DNA from: JAKOWB01 sp038363005
GTDB lineage: Bacteria > Pseudomonadota > Alphaproteobacteria > Kiloniellales > JACOMY01
Length of the DNA stretch: 64,000 nucleotides
Reading direction: 5' to 3'
NCBI GenBank assembly: GCA_038363005.1
Contig: JBBQBI010000016.1
Coordinates: 42,220-106,219 of the forward strand
The stretch's first letter is position 1; each line of letters opens with the position of its first letter. Of this stretch, positions 27,050 to 34,860 are shown piece after piece. Under the pieces are notes generated by a model, which did no database searches, had not been told where the DNA came from, and worked only from the letters and a program-made list of their open reading frames with translations. Position numbers and translations under genes: made by a program.

Positions 27050-28405
27050 ATGACCTCAACCCGTTTCAGCCGACTGCGCAGCTTCCTCTTCGGCCCCGCC
27101 ACGGCGTCGCTGCCGCAGCGGGTGCAGGACGCCATCCGCCAGCAGCAGGACCAGAGCGAGCGCCTGACCGGCTGGATCCAGCTTGCCGTGGTGCTGCTGT
27201 TCGGGACGCTTTGGGCGATCAGCCCGAAGACCGCGACCGGCCTGCACGCCTTGCCGGTGCCGATTGCGCTGGCGGCCTATCTGGTGCTCACCACCATCCG
27301 CCTGGTCTGGTCCTACCGCCGCCGCCTGCCGGACTGGTCGCTGGCGCTGTCGGTGGTGTTCGACATGGGGCTGCTGCTGGTGTTGATCTGGTCCTTCCAC
27401 CTGACTTACGCGCAGCCGCCCTCGTTCTATCTGAAGGCGCCGACGCTGCTCTACGTCTTCATCTTCATCGGCCTGCGCGCGCTGCGCTTCGACGCGCGTT
27501 TCGTGCTGCTGGCCGGCGTGGTCGCCGCCGCCGGCTGGGGCCTGATGGTGCTCTATGTCGTGTGGGTCGAGCCCGGCAATCCGATGATCACCCGCAACTA
27601 CGTCGCCTACCTCACCTCGAACTCGATCCTGCTGGGGGCGGAGTTCGATAAAATCATTTCCATCCTCACCTTCTCCGCCATCCTGTCGGTCGCCATCGGC
27701 CGCGCCAAACTGCTGCTGCTGCGCGCGGTGACCGAGGGTCTGGCGGCGCGCGAGCTCTCGCGCTTCTTCGACGCCGGCGTGGCGGCGCGCATCAAGGGCG
27801 CCGAGCGTGCGATCGAAGCTGGCATGGGCGAGCTGCGCGACGCCGCGGTGCTGTCGCTCGACCTGCGCGGCTTCACCAAGCTGGCGTCGGAGCGACCGCC
27901 GGCGGAAACCGTCAAGCTGCTGTCGGATTATCAGGCGCTGCTGGTGCCGCTGATCCAGAATCACGGCGGCGCGGTCGACAAGTTCCTTGGCGACGGCATC
28001 CTGGCCAGCTTCGGCGCGGTGAACGATAGCGACCATCCGGCGGCCCAGGCGCTGACCGCGCTCGAGGCCATCATGGCGGCCGCCGGCCGCTGGCAGCGCG
28101 AGCGTCAGGCCGCCGGGCTGCCGGCGCCGCGGGTCAATGGCGCCATGGCCGCCGGCCAGGTGCTGTTCGGTGCCATCGGGGACACCAGCCGCCTGGAATA
28201 CACCGTGATCGGCGACACGGTGAACCTGGCCTCCAAGCTGGAGAAGCAGAACAAGGTGGTGGGCTGCGCCGCCCTGGCGGACGGCCCCAGCTACGACCTG
28301 GCCCTGGCCCAGGGCTATCGTCCCGGCGCCACGCACCGCCGCCTGGCGGACCAGATGGTGGCCGGCGTCACGGCCCCGATGGAGCTGGTGATCCTGACCC
28401 CTTGA
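27050..28405 (+). CDS. Membrane-bound class III adenylate/guanylate cyclase
   Basis: 451 residues. Residues about 40-225 hold five or six transmembrane helices and a short cytosolic stretch. The catalytic domain begins near 255: VLSLDLRGFTKLAS gives the first metal Asp, FLGDGILASFGA the second, and EYTVIGDTVNLASKLEKQN the base- and ribose-contacting residues. The EYTVIGDTVN segment suits an ATP-using enzyme, but guanylate activity cannot be excluded. No phosphodiesterase is nearby. A cyclic-nucleotide-binding protein lies at 46022. Confidence 0.9.
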   Translation: MTSTRFSRLRSFLFGPATASLPQRVQDAIRQQQDQSERLTGWIQLAVVLLFGTLWAISPKTATGLHALPVPIALAAYLVLTTIRLVWSYRRRLPDWSLALSVVFDMGLLLVLIWSFHLTYAQPPSFYLKAPTLLYVFIFIGLRALRFDARFVLLAGVVAAAGWGLMVLYVVWVEPGNPMITRNYVAYLTSNSILLGAEFDKIISILTFSAILSVAIGRAKLLLLRAVTEGLAARELSRFFDAGVAARIKGAERAIEAGMGELRDAAVLSLDLRGFTKLASERPPAETVKLLSDYQALLVPLIQNHGGAVDKFLGDGILASFGAVNDSDHPAAQALTALEAIMAAAGRWQRERQAAGLPAPRVNGAMAAGQVLFGAIGDTSRLEYTVIGDTVNLASKLEKQNKVVGCAALADGPSYDLALAQGYRPGATHRRLADQMVAGVTAPMELVILTP

Positions 28406-28490
28406 CTGTTCATTTAAATCATCTAACTGATTGAAAATATTGTTTGATCTAGCTCTGCGCCGGCTGCATGGGCCAGCGCCTTTCCAGCAA

Positions 28491-28519
28491 TTGTGGAATT
28501 GGTATTAAATTGGTATATA
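28491..28519 (+). promoter_or_regulatory. Candidate promoter for the 28-residue peptide gene
   Basis: In a locally AT-rich patch TTGTGG (28491-28496) and TATATA (28514-28519) are 17 bases apart. The peptide ATG is 44 bases downstream. Confidence 0.4.
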
Positions 28520-28562
28520 AACGGCGTCGCGATCAAGCGACAGCTGACAAGGAGTCAAGGTC

Positions 28563-28649
28563 ATGTTCGCCGTTCAGAGCGCCTTCAACCAGGTCGGCCT
28601 CGCCTTCGTGGTGGCGGTCCTCAGCCTCGGGCTGCTCACCCTCATCTAA
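28563..28649 (+). CDS. Small hydrophobic peptide, 28 residues
   Basis: The frame encodes MFAVQSAFNQVGLAFVVAVL followed by SLGLLTLI and a TAA stop. The last two thirds form one hydrophobic helix of about 20 residues, long enough to span a membrane. AAGGAG is placed eight bases before the ATG, a near-ideal ribosome site; a promoter-like patch precedes it and a hairpin follows. These flanks argue for a real monocistronic small membrane protein. I do not recognise the family. It lies between the cyclase and a convergent glycosyltransferase gene. It could also be a chance frame. Confidence 0.55.
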   Translation: MFAVQSAFNQVGLAFVVAVLSLGLLTLI

Positions 28650-28695
28650 GGCGACCGACTCCCGACCCTATCCCTTCGTGGGACAGGCAGAACAG

Positions 28696-28729
28696 ATTGG
28701 GGCGGCATCCGCGAGGACGCCGCCCCAAT
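28696..28729. terminator. Bidirectional hairpin between convergent genes
   Basis: ATTGGGGCGGC pairs perfectly with GCCGCCCCAAT. One mismatch is followed by TCC/GGA, closing a GCGA loop. No long T-run follows on either strand, but the placement between the small peptide gene and the convergent glycosyltransferase gene fits a shared terminator. Confidence 0.6.
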
Positions 28730-28778
28730 GCATTTCAGACGGTACAGTCACCGTCTCTTCATCCCAATGCAGACGCGG

Positions 28779-29729
28779 TCACGGCAGCTGGTCGCTCTTG
28801 TGAGCCCTGCGCTCCCGAATCTGCGCCAGGACGAAGAGGCGTCGGCGGAGCAGCATCAGTGCTTCGGCACGCCGCCCCGTCAGCGCGGCGAAGCGGGACG
28901 CCAGGGTAAAGCGGCCGGCCCGGTAATACAGCGTCGAGAGCGAGCGCTGGCGCCTGCCGTCACTGCCCAGCCGCTCGCGCTGGGCATGCAGATAGGCGAT
29001 GCCGGTGTAGTAACGCAGGTAGTGCGCCGGCGTCAGTGCCGCCGGCTCCAGGTGATGCCGCACCAGGGCGGCGGGCAGGTAGCGCAGCCGCCCGCCACTG
29101 GCCAGCAGCCGGCGCATCAGATCGGTCTCCTCGCCCGGCAGGTTGGCTGGCGCGCCCCAGCCGAGGTCGTGATTGAAGCCACCCAGGGCGCGCGCCGCGG
29201 TGACGCGCAGGCCCATGTTGGCCCCAAACGGCAGGTTGCCGCCGGGCCTGGCCGGCAGGTCCAATGGCGTCGGGCCAAAGTTGAAGCGGCCACTGGGGCC
29301 GCCGTCCTCCTCAAGATAGAAGGGGCGCAGCCACTGAATGACGCCCGGCGGCAGCACCGGCTCGATGCGCCCGCCGGTCGCCACCACGCCGGGGTCGGCA
29401 AAGGCCGCGGCATGCAGGGCCAGCCAGCCAGGCGTCGCCGTGCTGTCGTCGTCGAGGAACAGCAGCAGCGGTGCCCGCGCCTCGGCCAGGGCGCGATTGC
29501 GCGCGCGCGCGACACCCGGCTGCTCCTCACGCAGGGCCCGCGCCGGCACCGGCAAGCCTGGCAGTGCCGCGGAAAGCCAGGCGGCGGTGCCGTCGCTGCT
29601 CGCGCTGTCGACCACCAGCAACTCGCAGGCGAGTGGCACAGGCGCCAACAGCAGGCTGGCGATCGCCCGTTCGAGACTGTCGCGACGGTCGCGCGTACAG
29701 ATCGCGACGGTAACCTCAGGCGTCTTCAC
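28779..29729 (-). CDS. Glycosyltransferase family 2
   Basis: 316 residues. The GT-A domain starts VTVAICTRDRRDSLERAI. It has LLVVDSASSDGT and the nucleotide-sugar-binding DDD in LLLFLDDDSTATPGW. GEETDLMRRLLASGG supplies the acceptor-side acidic motif, and basic helices follow. The sugar is unknown. GTG 29729 is chosen because AAGGAGAGCGGC lies directly before it; a GTG 15 bases upstream is less well placed. It is divergent from the GT4 gene at 29861. Confidence 0.88.
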   Translation of the reverse strand: MKTPEVTVAICTRDRRDSLERAIASLLLAPVPLACELLVVDSASSDGTAAWLSAALPGLPVPARALREEQPGVARARNRALAEARAPLLLFLDDDSTATPGWLALHAAAFADPGVVATGGRIEPVLPPGVIQWLRPFYLEEDGGPSGRFNFGPTPLDLPARPGGNLPFGANMGLRVTAARALGGFNHDLGWGAPANLPGEETDLMRRLLASGGRLRYLPAALVRHHLEPAALTPAHYLRYYTGIAYLHAQRERLGSDGRRQRSLSTLYYRAGRFTLASRFAALTGRRAEALMLLRRRLFVLAQIRERRAHKSDQLP

Positions 29730-29860
29730 GCCGCTCTCCTTCACGCGACAACGCGCGCTTCGCTGGTACCGATTAGTTCGGCCAGAGCGGACCGTGGTTG
29801 GCAAGTGCCAGCAGCGCCCCGTACTGTGCTTTCGCTTGCGAGGGGTGAAGCAAGAAAGAC

Positions 29861-31057
29861 ATGCGCATCCTGTTCGTCACGATCGAGCGTCCCCACCCGC
29901 CGATCGCGGGGCCGGAGCTGCGTGACTGGCAGAATATTCGTGCGGCCGCCGCGAGTTTCGAGACCGGCGTACTCTTCCTCACCGAGGCCAACGCGGCGGC
30001 GCCACCGCCACCGGGTCTGGCGCTGTGGCAGCGCCTCGATGACCGCACACCCAAGCAGGTGTGGGGTGTCGGCGGGGAGACCCCGATCGATGTCGGCCTG
30101 TCGCCGCGCGCCCTGGCCGAACTCGAGGCCGCGGTCGCCCGCTTCGCCCCTGACGTGGTGGTGCTTGAGCATACCCAGCTCCACAGTCTGGTGCCGCGGC
30201 TGACCGCCGGCGGCGCCCGCCTGGTGGTCGACATGCACAACATCGAGTCGCATCTCTACCGCAACCTGGTGCCCCCGCGCCTGCCGCTGAAATGGCTGGA
30301 ACGCCGATTCTTCGATCGCGGCGTGGGGCGGATTCAACAAGTCGAGCGCCGCCTGCTGCGAACCGCCGATCAGATCTGGCTCTGCTCCGACAGCGATCGT
30401 CGGCGTCTCGCCGCGCTCGGACCGGCCAAGGGGCAGCTGGCAGTGGTACCGAACGGCGTGCCGCCGGGTCGCTTTCGCGCCGCCGCCCCGCGCAGCCAAC
30501 CCCCATCGCATGCCGGCGGCCGGCCCATGCTGCTGTTCCTCGGCCAGCTCGGCTATCCGCCCAACGTGCAGGCGGTGCGCTACCTGGCGCGCCACGTGGC
30601 ACCGCTGCTCGCCCGCCTGCGGCCGGAGGCGGAGATCGTCGTGGCTGGCCGCGCGCCCTCGCGCAAGCTTAGCCAGATCTTGGCGGTCGCGCCCAACCTG
30701 CGGCTGGTGGCCGATCCGCCCGACGTCGCGCCGCTGCTGCAGCAGGCGGATCTGCTGATCGTGCCGCTGTTCAAGGGCAGCGGCACGCGGCTCAAGGTGC
30801 TGGAGGCCTGGGCCGCCGGACTGCCGGTGGTAGCGACGCCGCAGGCGGTCGAGGGGCTCGACCATCTGCCGGGCGAGGACCTGCTGCTGGCCGGCCGTGC
30901 CGGGGGTCTGGTGGCCGCTGCGCTGCGCGCACTGGACGACCGCGCGCTCTATGCGCGCCTCAGCGCCGGCGGCCTCGGTCGCATTGCCGGGGGCTATGCG
31001 CCAGAGCATCTCGCGCCGCTCGTCCGGTCACTGCTGCAGGACCTGGCGCGGCAATGA
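29861..31057 (+). CDS. Glycosyltransferase family 4
   Basis: 398 residues of GT-B type. Seen: N-terminal MRILFVTIERPHPPIAGPE, a middle LVVDMHNIESHLYRNL, and the C-terminal nucleotide-binding half with FLGQLGYPPNVQAVRYL and PLFKGSGTRLKVLEAWAAGLPVVATP, which contains the conserved G-(S/G)-G and E-x7-E features. It is a retaining glycosyltransferase of unknown sugar. The 3' end overlaps the GT32-Anp1 gene by four bases (ATGA). Confidence 0.9.
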   Translation: MRILFVTIERPHPPIAGPELRDWQNIRAAAASFETGVLFLTEANAAAPPPPGLALWQRLDDRTPKQVWGVGGETPIDVGLSPRALAELEAAVARFAPDVVVLEHTQLHSLVPRLTAGGARLVVDMHNIESHLYRNLVPPRLPLKWLERRFFDRGVGRIQQVERRLLRTADQIWLCSDSDRRRLAALGPAKGQLAVVPNGVPPGRFRAAAPRSQPPSHAGGRPMLLFLGQLGYPPNVQAVRYLARHVAPLLARLRPEAEIVVAGRAPSRKLSQILAVAPNLRLVADPPDVAPLLQQADLLIVPLFKGSGTRLKVLEAWAAGLPVVATPQAVEGLDHLPGEDLLLAGRAGGLVAAALRALDDRALYARLSAGGLGRIAGGYAPEHLAPLVRSLLQDLARQ

Positions 31058-32613
31058 TTCCGCGCATCATCCACCAGATGTGGAAGGACGCTGCCCCGCC
31101 GCCACGCTTAACCGCCTGGCAGGAAAGCTGGCGGCGCTGGCAGCCGGACTGGGAGTACCGCTTCTGGACCGACGCGACGCTGGATGACTTCGTGCGGCGG
31201 CACTACCCGGCCTATGCCGGGATCTATCGCGGCTATCCGGAAAACATCATGCGCGCCGACATGGCGCGCTACCTGCTGCTGGAGCATTTCGGCGGCGTCT
31301 ATGCCGACCTCGATGCCGAATGCCTGGCGTCCTTCGAGCCGCTGGTCGCCGAGGATCGCGTGGTGCTGGCCCGCGAACCCGACTCGCACCTTTCGGCGGC
31401 GCGGGTGCGGGCGCGCTGCCTGCCCTGGATCGCCAGCAACGCCATCATGGCCTCGCCCGCCGGGCATCCCTTCTGGTCCGCGGTCCGCCGGCTGCTGCTG
31501 GTAAACCATGCCTCGCGCAGCGTTCTCGACGGCACCGGCCCCTTCCTGCTGACCCAGGCGGTGCTGGATTTCCAGCCGGCCGAGGGTCTGTCGCTGCTGC
31601 CGCCGGAAGTCTTCTCGCCGCGCGATCGCGCCGGACGACGGAGTGGTGCGGCGGCGCCGCTGGCGCAGCATCACTGGTGCGGCACCTGGGTGCAGCGGCC
31701 GCCGCGCCAGCATCCCTGGAAGTGGCTGCGCCGCCGCCTGCGCGCCCACTGGAAGCTGCTGCGGCAGGAACACTCGATGAGCTTGTCGCAGGCGACGCAG
31801 GGCCTGGATCGCGCGCTGCTGGCCCGCCGCGCGCCGGCCGATGGCAGCGTCGCGGTGCTGGTGCCGGTGCGCGACGCGGCCGACACGCTGCCGGCGCTGC
31901 TCGATGCGCTGGACAGTCTCACGCTACCGCCGGCGCGCCGCTCGATCACCTTCCTGGAGGGCGGCAGCCGGGATGCCAGCCGGGCGTTGCTGGAGGCCTG
32001 GTGCCAGGGGCCTGGCGCACGCTGGCAGAGCGCCCGGGTGCTGGCTGAACCGGCGCGCTACCATTTGAGCGGCGCGCGCTGGGATCGCCGGCAGCAGCGT
32101 GCCCGGCGCGGCGGCCTGGCACAGGCACGCAACGCCCTGCTGCGCCAGGGCCTCGGCCAGGCCGACTGGGCGCTGTGGATCGACGCCGACGTCGTCGGCT
32201 TCCTGCCCGATGTGGTTGAGCAGCTGCTGGCCGCCGGCGAGCGCCTGGTGACGCCGCACTGCGTGCGCCGGCCCGACGGCCCTTCCTTCGACCTCAACAC
32301 CTTCATCACCGACTGGGAACCGCCGCTGGTCGAGTGGTACCGCCACTATGTCGACGGCCTCTATCAGCCGCCACGCGGCCTGGGGCGGCTCTATCTCGAA
32401 GACCTGCGCAGCCTGCCCAAGGTCAGGGTCGACGGCCTGGGCGCCACCATGCTGCTGGTCGACGGCAACCTGCACCGCGCCGGGCTGGTCTTCCCCGAGC
32501 GCCCCTACAGGCACCTGATCGAGACCGAAGGCTTCGCCGCGCTGGCCGCCGACCTGGGTGTCGAAGCCTACGGCCTGCCGCGGCTGGAGATCCTGCACGC
32601 CGACAACGGTTGA
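31054..32613 (+). CDS. Two-domain glycosyltransferase: GT32-like plus Anp1 (GT62)-like
   Basis: 519 residues. Residues 1-~215 look like a GT32 domain: MIPRIIHQMWKDAAPPP, then IMRADMARYLLLEHFGG with the D-x-D pair at 85 and 87 (YADLDAE). Residues about 265-519 match the Anp1/Mnn9/Van1 domain of fungal mannan polymerase (GT62): VAVLVPVRDAADTLPALLDAL, ARNALLRQGLGQADWALWID with DAD at 377-379, and a C-terminal LIETEGFAALAADLG, the Anp1 signature. The fusion was recognised from memory of the families. It is translationally coupled to the GT4 gene. Confidence 0.85.
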   Translation: MIPRIIHQMWKDAAPPPRLTAWQESWRRWQPDWEYRFWTDATLDDFVRRHYPAYAGIYRGYPENIMRADMARYLLLEHFGGVYADLDAECLASFEPLVAEDRVVLAREPDSHLSAARVRARCLPWIASNAIMASPAGHPFWSAVRRLLLVNHASRSVLDGTGPFLLTQAVLDFQPAEGLSLLPPEVFSPRDRAGRRSGAAAPLAQHHWCGTWVQRPPRQHPWKWLRRRLRAHWKLLRQEHSMSLSQATQGLDRALLARRAPADGSVAVLVPVRDAADTLPALLDALDSLTLPPARRSITFLEGGSRDASRALLEAWCQGPGARWQSARVLAEPARYHLSGARWDRRQQRARRGGLAQARNALLRQGLGQADWALWIDADVVGFLPDVVEQLLAAGERLVTPHCVRRPDGPSFDLNTFITDWEPPLVEWYRHYVDGLYQPPRGLGRLYLEDLRSLPKVRVDGLGATMLLVDGNLHRAGLVFPERPYRHLIETEGFAALAADLGVEAYGLPRLEILHADNG

Positions 32614-32661
32614 GCCCGGACAGCGGCCGGGCGCACCAGCGTCCAGGCAGAGATCAGTCAG

Positions 32662-33855
32662 CTAGCGGTAGGGATCCGCCGCGTCGCGCAGGCCGTCGCC
32701 CAGGAAGTTGAAGGCCAGCACCGTGACGATCACCGGCACCGCCGGCAGCAGCAGCCAGGGATAGAGCTCCACCACGTTGATCGACTGCGCCTCGGTCAGC
32801 AGCACGCCCCACGAGGTGATGGGCGGCCTGAGGCCGAGGCCGAGGAAGGACAGCGCGGTCTCGGCCAGGATCATGCCGGGAATCGACAGCGTCAGGCTGG
32901 CGATCAGGTGGCTGGAAAAGCTCGGCATCAGGTGGCGGAAGATGATGCGCTTGGGACTGGCGCCCATGAGCTGCGCCGCCACGGTGAAGTCCTCCTCGCG
33001 CAGCGACAGCAGCTTGGAGCGCACGGCGCGCGCCAGGCCCGGCCAGTCGAGCAGCGCCAGGATCAGCGTGATGCCGAAGAACACCCAGAGCGGCGACCAG
33101 GTCACCGGCAGGATGGCGGACAGCGCCAGCCACAGTGGGATTTCCGGGAAGGAGCGCACTACCTCGATCAGGCGTTGCACGGCGGAGTCGATCCAGCCGC
33201 CGTAGTAGCCGGCGACCCCGCCGATCGAGATGCCGAGCAGGAAGGAGAAGGCGATGCCGACCAGGCCGATGGTGAGCGAGATGCGCGCGCCATAGATCAT
33301 GCGGCTCAGCACGTCGCGCCCCAGGCGGTCGGTGCCCAGCAGATAGAGCGTGCCACCCTCGGCCGGGCACATCAGATGGAAGTCCATCGGGATCATGCCC
33401 CAGAAGGCATAGTCGTCGCCGGCGCAGAAGAAGCGGATCGGTTGAACCTTGCTCTTGTCCTCGGTGTACTCGCGCTTCAGCGTCTCCATGTTCAGCTTGT
33501 AGTCCAGGCCATAGACGAAGGGCCCGACGAACTCGCCGTCGTGGAACAGATGGACCGACTGCGGCGGTGCGAAAATGAAGTCGCTGTTGCGGGTCTTCAG
33601 CTCATAGGGCGCCAGGATCTCGACGAAGAGCACGGCGATATAGAGCAGCAGCAGGAACCAGAAGGAGATCAGCGCCAGCTTGTGGCGCCGGAACTTCCAC
33701 CAGATCAGCTTCCAGGCCGGCGCCTGGAAGTAGCGCTCCTGCGCCGCTGTCATGGTCTCGATGGAGCCCGGATCGAAGGGCTCCGGGTTCTGCCAATGCT
33801 CCAGCCGGTCGGCCAGCTCGTCGCGGTTTTCCGAGGGATTGAAGGGGCCGCTCAT
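32662..33855 (-). CDS. Peptide/nickel-type ABC transporter permease (DppC/OppC-like)
   Basis: 397 residues. A first transmembrane helix (ALISFWFLLLLYIAVLFVEI) is followed by a long periplasmic loop of about 120 residues (FCAGDDYAFWGMIPMDFHLM). Five more helices follow with the EAA loop around GASPKRIIFRHLMPSF. LLGTDRLGRDVLSRMIYGAR is the family hallmark. The long loop is typical of YejE-like permeases for peptides. It overlaps the DppB-like permease gene by 4 bases (33852-33855). No periplasmic binding protein gene is in the window. Confidence 0.93.
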   Translation of the reverse strand: MSGPFNPSENRDELADRLEHWQNPEPFDPGSIETMTAAQERYFQAPAWKLIWWKFRRHKLALISFWFLLLLYIAVLFVEILAPYELKTRNSDFIFAPPQSVHLFHDGEFVGPFVYGLDYKLNMETLKREYTEDKSKVQPIRFFCAGDDYAFWGMIPMDFHLMCPAEGGTLYLLGTDRLGRDVLSRMIYGARISLTIGLVGIAFSFLLGISIGGVAGYYGGWIDSAVQRLIEVVRSFPEIPLWLALSAILPVTWSPLWVFFGITLILALLDWPGLARAVRSKLLSLREEDFTVAAQLMGASPKRIIFRHLMPSFSSHLIASLTLSIPGMILAETALSFLGLGLRPPITSWGVLLTEAQSINVVELYPWLLLPAVPVIVTVLAFNFLGDGLRDAADPYR

Positions 33856-34850
33856 TTCGTTGCTCCCCCTTCCAGGCGGATGCGCGGGTCGAGCGCCGCT
33901 AGCGCCAGGTCGCTGATGAAGACGCCGATGATGGTCAGCAGCGAGAGGAACATCAGGAAGGATCCGGCGAGGTACATGTCCTGGCTCTTCAAGGCTTCGA
34001 TCAGCATGGGTCCGGTGGTCGGCAGGTTCATCACGATCGACACCACCGCGGCCGAGGAGACCAGCGAGGGCAGGTAGCTGCCGATGTCGGCGATGAAGGG
34101 GTTGAGCGAGATGCGCAGCGGATACTTGATCAGCAACTTCAGCGGCGGCAGGCCCTTGGCCTTGCCGGTGACCACATACTGCTTCGACAGCTCGTCCAGC
34201 AGGTTGGCGCGCAGCCGGCGGATCATCGAGGCGGTGCCGGCGGTGCCGATGACGATCACCGGCACGATCATGTGCGTCAGGATCGAGGAGATCTTGCCCC
34301 AGGACCAGGGCTGGTCGACGTAGGCGGCGTCCATCAGGCCGCCGATCTCGACGTCGAACCAGACGTTGAGGAAGTGCATCATGATCAGCGCCAGCAGGAA
34401 GTTCGGCACGGCGAGGCCGAGGAAGCCGATGGTGGTGGCGACGTAGTCACCCATCGAATACTGCCGCACGGCGGTATAGACGCCGATCGGGAAGGCGACG
34501 ATCCAGGTGAACAGGATGGTGGCCAGCGAGATGATGAAGGTCAGCCACAAGCGATCGCCCACCACCTCGGTCACCGGCGCCTGGTACTCGAAGGAGTAGC
34601 CCATGTCGCCCTGCACCAGCTTCCAGGCCCAGACCGCGTACTGCTCGAGGAAGGGCCGGTCGAGGCCGTACTCGCCGCGCAGCTGGTCGATGCGCGCTTG
34701 GTCGACCGCCTCGCCACGGCTTTCCAGCTCGGCGATGTAGGTCTCCAGGTAGTCGCCCGGCGGCGCCTGGATGATGGCGAAGATGATGAAGGAGCTGACG
34801 ACCAGCGTCGGCACCATGATCAGGATTCGGCGGATCAGATAGCTGAGCAT
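33852..34850 (-). CDS. Peptide-type ABC transporter permease (DppB/YejB-like)
   Basis: 332 residues. The N-terminus YLIRRILIMVPTLVVSSFIIF and the second helix are typical of DppB. FLEQYAVWAWKLVQGDMGYSF is conserved, and ARGLP-like GKAKGLPPLKLLIKYPLRIS is the cytoplasmic EAA loop that docks the ATPase. Six membrane segments are visible. It pairs with the permease at 33855 and the ATPase at 36738, from which it is separated by ten bases. Confidence 0.93.
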   Translation of the reverse strand: MLSYLIRRILIMVPTLVVSSFIIFAIIQAPPGDYLETYIAELESRGEAVDQARIDQLRGEYGLDRPFLEQYAVWAWKLVQGDMGYSFEYQAPVTEVVGDRLWLTFIISLATILFTWIVAFPIGVYTAVRQYSMGDYVATTIGFLGLAVPNFLLALIMMHFLNVWFDVEIGGLMDAAYVDQPWSWGKISSILTHMIVPVIVIGTAGTASMIRRLRANLLDELSKQYVVTGKAKGLPPLKLLIKYPLRISLNPFIADIGSYLPSLVSSAAVVSIVMNLPTTGPMLIEALKSQDMYLAGSFLMFLSLLTIIGVFISDLALAALDPRIRLEGGATK

Positions 34851-34860
34851 CAGTCGATTC

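Noticed and set aside
28468..28909. Open frames 28468-28803 and 28493-28909 around the small peptide gene
   Set aside because: They have no ribosome site or domain and cross the terminator hairpin; only the 28-residue frame has supporting signals.
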